From NCBI GenBank assembly GCA_016714745.1, contig JADKCG010000003.1:113185-177184 (forward strand): a DNA stretch of 64,000 nucleotides. Reading direction: 5' to 3'. Below are positions 57,835 through 64,000 of this stretch, in pieces. Under the pieces are notes generated by a model that was not told where the DNA came from, did no database searches, and worked only from the letters and a program-made list of their open reading frames with translations. Each line of letters opens with the position of its first letter. Within the stretch, counting starts at the first letter, position 1. Source of the DNA: Elusimicrobiota bacterium (GTDB lineage: Bacteria > Elusimicrobiota > Elusimicrobia > FEN-1173). The position numbers and the translations under genes were made by a program.

Positions 57835-59195
57835 GCATACGCGCACAGCTGGCTGGAATTATCGGTAGTCTGTTGTTCATTGTGATCGGGGTCACCGCGG
57901 TGGGGCTCTATTGGGCGGAACGGTCGGCGCTCCTTCAAAAATTGGAAGAAACCCAGGAAACACAACTGTCCCAGTTCGCCCAATCCCTCCGAGACGCCTT
58001 GATGGTGCACGACGACTTAGCGGCCATGAACACCGCCAACGCGCTTCTCAAATCGCCCGGGGTGGTAGACGCCTATGCCGTTGGAGGCCAAGGCCTCGTC
58101 ATGGCTCACGCGCAACCCGCTCGGGTCGGCAAAAAGGAAATAAAAGGGGAGGGTGTGAGGCGGACCCAGGATATCCCGCTGGGTAATAAAAAAGCGACCG
58201 CCGTCATGGTCTACGATCCTTCCCATTTGATCAAGGAAGTGGATCGGTCTCTACAACCCGTGGTTCGACGAATCGCGGGGGTATCCCTGGCGGCTTTGGG
58301 TATTGGGTGGGTGGCGGCGTGGCTGTTGGCGAGCCGGATGATCCGGCCCATTCGACGCATCGCCGAAGGAACGCGGCGCATTGCCTCGGGCGATTTGTCC
58401 CACCGCCTTGCCTTGGGACGGGGCAACGAACTCAAACGGTTGGCCGCGGATTTCGACAAAATGGCCGAACGGTTGGGCGAAGTGGACCAGATGAAAAAAG
58501 ATTTTGTGTCCAACGTCACCCACGAGCTGAGGTCGCCCCTGTCCGCCATTGAAAGTTACCTCAATTTGGTAACCGACGCCGTGCGGGAAGGCGATCTGTC
58601 CCATACCTTGGACCATTTGGCCATTTTGCGCAACAACGCCACACGGCTGGGCCGCTTTATCGACGACGTTTTGGACCTTTCCAAAATAGAGGCCCGGGGC
58701 GTGGACCTGCGCATGGAAGCACTGGATCCGGTGACCCTGATAAACGATGTCTCAACCCTCTTTCATGCCAAGGCTCGGGAAAAATCCATCCTTTTAACCG
58801 TCGGCGGGACCACAAAAACAACCCTCTGGGCCGACGCGGACAAAATGCAACAAATCTTGATCAACCTGGTCGGCAACGCCTTGAAATTCACGCCCTCGGG
58901 CGGTAAGATAGTTCTGTCGGCCACAGAGGAGGACCACTGCGTCCGACTGGACGTCACCGACACGGGCCCCGGAATACCCGCGAACGATTTGGACCGAATA
59001 TTTGACCGGTTTGAACAGGCAAAAAATCGGGCCGCCCCCCCCGGGGCTCCCAAAGGAACGGGGCTGGGACTCGCCATCGCCCGAGGACTGGTGGATGCCC
59101 AGGGCGGAACCATCACGGTAAAAAGCGTTATGGGAAAAGGAACGACATTTTCAGTATTTCTGAAGGAGCCAGCCGCGTGCAACCCCGCATCCTAG
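57831..59195 (+). CDS. HAMP sensor histidine kinase, cassette C
   Basis: A 454-aa kinase: first helix (AQLAGIIGSLLFIVIGVTAV), periplasmic sensor (SLRDALMVHDDLAAMNTANA, VDAYAVGGQGLVMAHAQP), second helix (~145-165), HAMP (RPIRRIAEGTRRIASGDLSH), H-box KDFVSNVTHELRSPLSAIES, N-box ILINLVGNALKFTPS, G1 DTGPGI and G2 GTGLGLAI. The sensor is ~25 residues shorter than in the other two cassette kinases. It overlaps the regulator gene by 19 nt. Confidence 0.92.
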   Translation: MSIRAQLAGIIGSLLFIVIGVTAVGLYWAERSALLQKLEETQETQLSQFAQSLRDALMVHDDLAAMNTANALLKSPGVVDAYAVGGQGLVMAHAQPARVGKKEIKGEGVRRTQDIPLGNKKATAVMVYDPSHLIKEVDRSLQPVVRRIAGVSLAALGIGWVAAWLLASRMIRPIRRIAEGTRRIASGDLSHRLALGRGNELKRLAADFDKMAERLGEVDQMKKDFVSNVTHELRSPLSAIESYLNLVTDAVREGDLSHTLDHLAILRNNATRLGRFIDDVLDLSKIEARGVDLRMEALDPVTLINDVSTLFHAKAREKSILLTVGGTTKTTLWADADKMQQILINLVGNALKFTPSGGKIVLSATEEDHCVRLDVTDTGPGIPANDLDRIFDRFEQAKNRAAPPGAPKGTGLGLAIARGLVDAQGGTITVKSVMGKGTTFSVFLKEPAACNPAS

Positions 59196-59863
59196 TAGTC
59201 GACGACGAACCGGACTTCGTCCGGTTCATTGAGGAAGTTCTCAAAAAGGAGAATTTCACCGTGATCTCCGTGGGGGACGGGATCAAAGCCATCAAAATGG
59301 CCGGAGAATCCCGGCCCGATCTGATCCTACTGGATTGGAACCTGCCCGGTAAAGACGGTCCCCAGGTGTGCCAAGCGCTCAAAACCGATCCAAAAACCCG
59401 CACGATCCCGGTGGTCATGCTGACCGTTCGGCGAAGAGAAACCGACGTCGTGGTGGGGCTTGAAATCGGGGCGGACGATTTTGTCTCGAAACGCGGCTTG
59501 CGCCCCAGGGAATTGGTGGCCCGGGTGCGCACGGCCCTGCGAAAAAGCGGCCCCCAACCGAAACCCGGGGAAATTTTGCGCTCGGGCCCCTTCGCGTTGG
59601 ACACCGAAAAAAGGAGACTGAGCTTAAATGGTCAAGAAGTGGAACTTCGTCCGAAAGAATACGAATTGATTTATGTCTTTTTGAAAAACGAGGGCCGGGT
59701 GTTAACGCGAAACTTTTTGGAAGAAACAATTTGGGGGACGGAATATTTCGGTTCCAGCCGCGCCATCGACAGCACCGTCACCCGCCTACGCGGAAAACTG
59801 GGCAAACACGCCGCCGCCATAGAAGCGGTTCAAGGCATCGGCTACCGCTACGAAATTGCCTAA
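59177..59863 (+). CDS. OmpR-family response regulator, cassette C
   Basis: A 228-aa regulator. VVDDEPDFVRFIEEVL, Asp in LLDWNLPGKDGPQVC, Thr in MLTVRRRET, GADDFVSKRGLRPREL; winged helix RPKEYELIYVFLKNEGRVLT, STVTRLRGKLGKH and GIGYRYEIA. The start codon is GTG at 59177, inside the kinase gene. Cassette C is the only uninterrupted copy and is the best model of the ancestral order. Confidence 0.92.
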   Translation: MQPRILVVDDEPDFVRFIEEVLKKENFTVISVGDGIKAIKMAGESRPDLILLDWNLPGKDGPQVCQALKTDPKTRTIPVVMLTVRRRETDVVVGLEIGADDFVSKRGLRPRELVARVRTALRKSGPQPKPGEILRSGPFALDTEKRRLSLNGQEVELRPKEYELIYVFLKNEGRVLTRNFLEETIWGTEYFGSSRAIDSTVTRLRGKLGKHAAAIEAVQGIGYRYEIA

Positions 59864-59927
59864 GAAAGGAAATGACAAATTCAATCCCCAACGGTTCATT
59901 TGGCCGCGTGGATTTTGAGCCGAGCCA

Positions 59928-60047
59928 GGGGGGGGGGGGCCCGGGGGGAGCCGGGGGCCCGGGGGGGGAAGGGGCCGGGGGGGGGGGGGGGATAACGGGG
60001 GGATGTTTGTGAAAAAAAAAAGAGGGGGGGGGGAAAAGAAAGGAGAA
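59928..60047. repeat. Low-complexity G-rich tract
   Basis: Runs of 12, 6, 8 and 15 G with scattered C, A and T, followed by an A10 run and another G run, make up most of 120 bases. This is unlike anything else in the window. It could form G-quadruplexes, or it could be a sequencing artefact of the poly-G type. No coding frame crosses it. Confidence 0.7.
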
Positions 60048-60129
60048 AAGGATCAACCTCTTAGCACCGCCCACGAGATTCCATTTTTGTATTTTTGATA
60101 GAATGTCTTACGGCACTTAGGAGATAAAA

Positions 60130-60354
60130 ATGAAAAATCTTGCGGACAGAATCACGATTGATCCTCAGCAATGTGGCGGTCGGCCCTGCATCCGAGGAAT
60201 GCGTATCCGCGTTATTGATGTTCTCGATTTGCTGGCCAATGGCCTGTCTCATGATGAAATAATCAAAGAATTGCCGGACCTTGAAAGGGAAGACATTAAG
60301 GCCTGCCTTCATTTCGCCAGTCATCGATTTAACCATCCGATATTAGCCGCATGA
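60130..60354 (+). CDS. DUF433-family antitoxin-like protein
   Basis: A 74-aa protein with an AGGAG site: ITIDPQQCGGRPCIRGMRIR, VIDVLDLLANGLSHDEIIKE, PDLEREDIKACLHFA. This is the standard DUF433 sequence, a winged-helix protein usually paired with a DUF5615 PIN-like toxin. Its stop overlaps the ATG of the DUF5615 remnant (ATGA). Length and motifs are complete. Confidence 0.88.
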   Translation: MKNLADRITIDPQQCGGRPCIRGMRIRVIDVLDLLANGLSHDEIIKELPDLEREDIKACLHFASHRFNHPILAA

Positions 60355-60485
60355 TTATTTGGATTGATGCTCAACTCTCTCCAGATTTAGCCCAATGGGT
60401 TGCGGACAACCGGGCAACGACAATGCTTCTCAGTAGGTGCCCAGGCAAGAAGTCCCTTTCCATTGACCCGAATAAAAGGAAATGA
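60351..60485 (+). pseudogene. Truncated DUF5615 PIN-like toxin
   Basis: MIIWIDAQLSPDLAQWVADN is the usual start of DUF5615 toxins, with the first catalytic Asp in WIDAQLSP. After ~25 residues the similarity ends and the frame runs on to a stop at 60485 inside a repeat. The family is normally ~110-120 aa, so two thirds are missing. An intact antitoxin with a dead toxin is a common late stage of decay. Confidence 0.7.
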
Positions 60486-60552
60486 CAAATCCAATCACCG
60501 GGGGGTTTGATAAAACAATCCCACCCCCCATGAGGGATGAGGACTTGATAAA

Positions 60553-60617
60553 AAGGACTTGAACCTACAACCTTCTGCTCCGTAGGCAGACGCTCTATCC
60601 AGTTGAGCTATGGGGTC
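60553..60617 (-). pseudogene. 3'-truncated tRNA-Arg (ACG)
   Basis: On the minus strand, GACCCCA begins an acceptor stem, AGCTCAACTGGATAGAGC is a normal D arm and the anticodon arm carries loop CTACGGA (anticodon ACG). GTAGG TTCAAGT CCT begins a T arm. The sequence then changes to TTTTATCAAG, so two T-stem pairs, the whole 3' acceptor strand (expected TGGGGTC) and any CCA are missing. A functional tRNA cannot form from this copy. Confidence 0.72.
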
Positions 60618-60626
60618 ACCGGCGAA

Positions 60627-60946
60627 AGTCAAAGTGCCCAATGGCACTTTGGGAACTTTGGCCTGATAGTGACGGGCGCGAGTTCGTGAGCGCCCTGGCC
60701 CGTGACGCTCCAATTCTTTTGTGCGTCACGGGTTTAGCAAAGTCAAAGTGCCATTAGGCACTTTGGGAACTTTGGCCTGATAGTGACGGGCGCGGTTTCC
60801 GGGCTAACGCCCTCCAACCATTTCTTCGGCTCCCACGCCTCAGTCACGAGTTCGTGAGCGCCCTGGCCCGTGACGCTCCAATTCTTTTGTGCGTCACGGG
60901 TTTAGCAAAGTCAAAGTGCCATTAGGCACTTTGGGAACTTTGGCCT
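60627..60946. repeat. Composite palindromic repeats (three 38-bp and two 60-bp units)
   Basis: Unit A (60627-60664, 60741-60778, 60909-60946) contains AAAGTGCC...GGCACTTT, an 8-bp stem. Unit C (60681-60740, 60849-60908) is 60 bp and contains CCCGTGACGC...GCGTCACGGG, a 10-bp stem. A short unit, GATAGTGACGGGCGCG (60665 and 60779), links A to the next part. The order is A-B-C-A-B-spacer-C-A. There are no unique spacers of regular length, so this is not a CRISPR array; extragenic palindromic elements are more likely. Confidence 0.75.
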
Positions 60947-61003
60947 ACTTCCCTCTCCCCCCAAGGAGAGGGATAGGGGGGCTTAAAAAAAAGGTGTCCT
61001 GCG

Positions 61004-61702
61004 TTAGTTCGGAGCTTGAGGCTGAACTATGACGTCCGTCATGGCCTTATCCAAAAGCATGATCTCGATGCGGCGGTTCTTCTGCCGCCCTTCGGGCGTA
61101 TCGTTGGGAGCCACAGGCATGTATTCGCCTTGACCCGCGGCGATCATCCGCTCGGGGGGCAGTTTGCCCTTCTCTTGCAAGAATCGCACGACCGTCGTGG
61201 CACGCATCACGGAAAGTTCCCAGTTGCTGGCAAACCCCGTTTTCGCCGAAACCGGCACATTGTCCGTATGTCCAACCACTCGAATGGTTTTATCGTTGAA
61301 CTTAGCGAGGGCTTCCCCCACTTTCAAGAGCACGGCTTCCCCATCTTTTTTTAACTGCGCTTTGCCGGAATCAAAGAAAATCTTTTCTGCGACATCGACG
61401 GTTAACATGTCCTTATATTTCTTCACCTGCAATTGCCCCTGGGACAATTCGTTGGAGAGTTCGCCGACAAGCGCATTGTAGCTTGCCTCTTTGTTGGCGG
61501 CTTCCGCTTTCAGGGCCTCTTTTTCAGCCTCCATTTTTTTGACCTCTTCTAGCAGTTTTTCGTTTTGCGCCGTGAGGTCGTCGGCTTGGGTTTGAAGGGC
61601 CGATTGAGCGGTTTCCAACTTTTTATATTTGCCTGTGCTCACACAGGCCGACAAAGATAAAACGAGTAGACCGACCGCCGCTGAGATAAGATTCATTTTC
61701 AT
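61004..61702 (-). CDS. OmpA/Pal-family peptidoglycan-binding lipoprotein with coiled coil
   Basis: A 232-aa protein, ATG 61702 behind AAAGGAG. Signal peptide with lipobox LLVLSLSACVS, a coiled coil of ~75 residues (KLETAQSALQTQADDLTAQN...), then an OmpA C-terminal domain: IFFDSGKAQLKKDG, IRVVGHTDNVPV, NWELSVMRATTVVRFL, GQGEYMPVAPNDTPEG, KNRRIEIML. It should anchor the outer membrane to peptidoglycan. The 5' side faces the patatin/Omp85 gene on the same strand, 56 nt away. Confidence 0.92.
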   Translation of the reverse strand: MKMNLISAAVGLLVLSLSACVSTGKYKKLETAQSALQTQADDLTAQNEKLLEEVKKMEAEKEALKAEAANKEASYNALVGELSNELSQGQLQVKKYKDMLTVDVAEKIFFDSGKAQLKKDGEAVLLKVGEALAKFNDKTIRVVGHTDNVPVSAKTGFASNWELSVMRATTVVRFLQEKGKLPPERMIAAGQGEYMPVAPNDTPEGRQKNRRIEIMLLDKAMTDVIVQPQAPN

Positions 61703-61758
61703 GAAAAGCTCCTTTCACCCATTATAAAAGACTGGCCTATTCTACCAAAAACCCGGGA

Positions 61759-63981
61759 CTACAGCGACATCCCGATGCACAGATAAAAACTCTGAACCCC
61801 CATTTCGGACTTCGAAAAAGCCAAATACACCGGGCCAATCCCTGTGTCCACGGCAGTAAAGAGGCTACCGGCCCAAAAACCTGACTTAGCGGAGATCAGG
61901 CTTCTCTCGTTCCAGGCCCCACCCCATTCCACAGCCGTTCCAGCATACCAGGGCAAGCCGATGACTTTCTTTAACTGATACAGATATTGAACCTGCCCGA
62001 GGGCCCGTTCCGTTCCAACGAGGTTGTTGGTTCCAAACCCCGAGAGGTTCAAAAGCCCCCCCAACCGGTAAAGGTAAGGTTCCGGGGTCTCTAAATCCAG
62101 GTTTGTGGCGCGGTCCACTCTGACCCGGGCCGTGTGTTTTCCCCAAGACCGGGCGGCGCCCAAATCCATTTCTAAAGCGGACGCGGAGGCATCCGATCCG
62201 AGACTTTTGCTGGCATTGCGATAACGGACGTACCCCAAAACACCGTGACGAGGAAAACTGGGCCGGTCCATGGTGTCCGCCATCAGTTCGGCCATGAGTT
62301 CCCCTTGAAATCGTTCGGCACGGAGAACCGGTAACGCCGGCGATTGCCAGGTTTCATACCGTCCATTCAGCCCCAGCTTGAATCGTCCCCAGTTCTTAAA
62401 ATTTCGGCCAGCCCCCACGCCCGCCCCGCGCAGGATCCTTTCGAAAGGAAACTCGCTTTCCCCCCCAATCAGAACGGGATCATGCTCTTTTTTAAAAAAT
62501 GCGTTGGCGTAGGTAAAATAAGGGGCGGACCCGAAACTCATCCATGTGGGGACTTTACCCACCGGTTGATAAAATTCTCCCCGCACGCCGGAATTTGTTC
62601 CGATGTCCCCGTCCAAACGAAATTCCCCCCCCATGGAATTAAGTTCGGTCATTTGGAAACTGGCCAAAATTCCGTATTGGCTTTGTCCGTTAAAATCTTC
62701 GGAGGTCTTAAACCCAAGACGCAGGAAGTTCGGTCCCCAGCTCTTTCGTGGCGCGTCGATCACAAGAACATTTTTTTGACCTTGGGGTTCCACATGATAA
62801 TCGACATAGTCAAAATACCCCAACCCGTTGAGGACCGCCAAATCTTTTTGAAGCATTACCGGATCCAACGTCTCCCCCATCGGTTGGCGAATGAACGGTA
62901 AAATCGTGCGATCGGCGAACCGGGTTCCGTTGTTAATTTTAATGACGTCCACGCGGGGCAACGTGGGCCTTTGCGGGAGAGAAGCGCGCCAATGGGCGTA
63001 GTCTTCCTCGGACAAAGAGTAGGGGGCCAAAGGCGCCGACAATGCGCGGGCCGCCTGTTCGCCCAAGCGGATGAACTCCGGAATCTTTTCAAAATCCGTG
63101 AAAGACAGATCCCCCAGGTCGGGTTGAATTAAAATATCTTCCCGCGCCATCTTCGACAATTGGAGATTGTCTTGCTGACTTCCCCCCAACCGGGCCACTT
63201 GGCCGGTCACACTGATCACAGAGTTTATGTCCTCTTGCTTGGTCAGGGGGGTCCCGATGTTCACGACGATCAGCCGATCCGCCCCCATTTTCTGGACAGT
63301 TTCAACGGGAATGTTTCTTAAATAACCGCCATCGGCGAGAAGACGGCCGTCAATTTCAATGGGAGTAAAAAGCGGCGATATGGCAATGCTGGCCCGAATG
63401 GCTTTCACGAGATCGCCATGATCCAGCACCACCGTTTGGCCAGTGCCCAAATCGGTCGCCAGCGCCCGAAACGGGATGGGCAGATGATCGAAACGATCCA
63501 CAGCTTCCGTGACCTGGGACAATTTTCGAAGTTCCGTGACAAACGTCTGGCCTTCCACGAACCCCCGCGGCAGTTTCACCCCTTCTTTCCCGACCCCGAT
63601 ACGGGCCTTGACCGTGAACGTGCGATCATCTTCTTTTCGTCGAAACGAAAGATCCCGGCGAGACGGCGCGTCGGAAAATGAGGCCGTCATGTCAAACGCC
63701 CGAAATATTTTTTCCAGTTCGTCGGCAGGAATCCCTGCCGCGTAAAGTCCACCCACAGCCGCCCCCATGCTGGTTCCGGCCACAAATGAAATGGGGATTC
63801 GCAGTTCTTCCAGCACTTTAAGAACGCCCACATGCGTTATTCCCCGGGCGCCGCCTCCGCTCAAGACAAGTCCAATTTTAGGGAGTCTTTTTTTCTCCGG
63901 CCGTATCGTCTCAGCCACTGCCGGGAAATGGGTCGAGATAAGAAACCCTGCGCAGAGCAGGACTGGACCTATTCGTTTCAT
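61759..63981 (-). CDS. Patatin-like phospholipase with POTRA and Omp85-type barrel (PlpD-like)
   Basis: A 740-aa protein with a signal peptide (VLLCAGFLISTHFPAVAE). The patatin domain has oxyanion loop LSGGGARGITHVG, nucleophile VAGTSMGAAVGG and catalytic Asp in LLADGGYLRNIP. One POTRA-like segment lies at ~340-410 (PRVDVIKINNGTRFADRTIL), then a beta-barrel with Omp85 features (GRYETWQSP, LSGFGTNNLVGTERALGQVQ) ending in a short aromatic strand. This order is that of type Vd autotransporters such as PlpD, lipases displayed at or released from the surface. The catalytic dyad is complete. Confidence 0.92.
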   Translation of the reverse strand: MKRIGPVLLCAGFLISTHFPAVAETIRPEKKRLPKIGLVLSGGGARGITHVGVLKVLEELRIPISFVAGTSMGAAVGGLYAAGIPADELEKIFRAFDMTASFSDAPSRRDLSFRRKEDDRTFTVKARIGVGKEGVKLPRGFVEGQTFVTELRKLSQVTEAVDRFDHLPIPFRALATDLGTGQTVVLDHGDLVKAIRASIAISPLFTPIEIDGRLLADGGYLRNIPVETVQKMGADRLIVVNIGTPLTKQEDINSVISVTGQVARLGGSQQDNLQLSKMAREDILIQPDLGDLSFTDFEKIPEFIRLGEQAARALSAPLAPYSLSEEDYAHWRASLPQRPTLPRVDVIKINNGTRFADRTILPFIRQPMGETLDPVMLQKDLAVLNGLGYFDYVDYHVEPQGQKNVLVIDAPRKSWGPNFLRLGFKTSEDFNGQSQYGILASFQMTELNSMGGEFRLDGDIGTNSGVRGEFYQPVGKVPTWMSFGSAPYFTYANAFFKKEHDPVLIGGESEFPFERILRGAGVGAGRNFKNWGRFKLGLNGRYETWQSPALPVLRAERFQGELMAELMADTMDRPSFPRHGVLGYVRYRNASKSLGSDASASALEMDLGAARSWGKHTARVRVDRATNLDLETPEPYLYRLGGLLNLSGFGTNNLVGTERALGQVQYLYQLKKVIGLPWYAGTAVEWGGAWNERSLISAKSGFWAGSLFTAVDTGIGPVYLAFSKSEMGVQSFYLCIGMSL

Positions 63982-64000
63982 GTCAATTTATCCTCCCAAA

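Larger units (their letters stand above)
59865..60496. repeat. Direct repeats flanking the DUF433 region
   Basis: AAAGGAAATGACAAAT followed by TCAATC or CCAATC occurs at 59865 and again at 60475, 610 bp apart. The interval contains the G-rich tract, the DUF433 gene and the truncated DUF5615 gene, whose frame ends inside the right copy. This may mark an insertion or a slipped duplication. Confidence 0.5.

Noticed and set aside
60627..60946. CRISPR-like array
   Set aside because: Only three and two repeat units of two kinds, no regular unique spacers, no cas genes.

Overview
The window (about 55% GC by eye) comes from a Gram-negative bacterium. It encodes a FadL-type porin, PorV/FadL-like barrels, an OmpA lipoprotein and a patatin-Omp85 protein. 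FG-GAP proteins with FlgD-like C-termini, PorV-like barrels and sensor kinases with seven membrane segments would fit Elusimicrobiota or a similar uncultured phylum. No universal marker gene is present, so the phylum is a guess. Many genes are broken by single-base changes, often in homopolymer runs, so some 'pseudogenes' may be assembly errors.

Layout. (1) 1-10.6 kb: a family of sensor kinases with an N-terminal multi-pass domain, a GAF-like domain and an atypical AHDL H-box. There are three genes (one running off the left edge) and a remnant of a fourth. They surround a PilZ + LuxD-like acyl hydrolase + methyltransferase fusion and a FadL porin. (2) 10.6-14.6 kb: a decayed three-recombinase (RIT-type) element, bounded by inverted repeats and by two inverted fragments of a YhcG/DUF1016 nuclease gene. 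(3) 14.8-20.4 kb, minus strand: a decaying operon of glycosyltransferase 2, a small protein, a GMC oxidoreductase, an aldo/keto reductase pseudogene and an AMP-ligase pseudogene. (4) 20.5-34.4 kb: cassette A. It holds two FG-GAP proteins, a PorV-TPR protein and a histidine kinase. Its likely response regulator lies 6 kb away and inverted. Between them are an ATPase gene and a three-layer nest: an IS4-type element inside a group II intron inside an AAA-ATPase remnant. (5) 34.4-39 kb, minus strand: a DUF4143 ATPase and a glycosyltransferase-methyltransferase-AMP-ligase gene with a broken ligase. (6) 39.2-48.6 kb: cassette B (FG-GAP, inverted glycosyltransferase, FG-GAP, PorV-TPR, kinase, regulator). 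(7) 48.6-52.1 kb: a PIN toxin, dispersed repeats, a third glycosyltransferase copy and a methyltransferase. (8) 52.3-59.9 kb: cassette C, complete and uninterrupted. (9) 59.9-64 kb: a G-rich tract, a damaged DUF433/DUF5615 pair, a 3'-truncated tRNA-Arg, palindromic repeats, an OmpA lipoprotein and a patatin/Omp85 protein.

The main result is the thrice-repeated cassette: two secreted FG-GAP beta-propeller proteins with the same C-terminal Ig-like and FlgD-like modules, a PorV-like barrel fused to TPRs, a HAMP kinase and an OmpR-type regulator, mostly joined by stop/start overlaps. Each FG-GAP transcription start faces a divergent glycosyltransferase or methyltransferase gene. Three of the four divergent intervals carry 11-bp tandem repeats near the promoter, as expected for an OmpR-family regulator. 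By analogy with PorV and PorX/PorY of type IX secretion, this may be a self-regulated system for displaying, and perhaps glycosylating, large surface proteins. That function is inferred, not shown.
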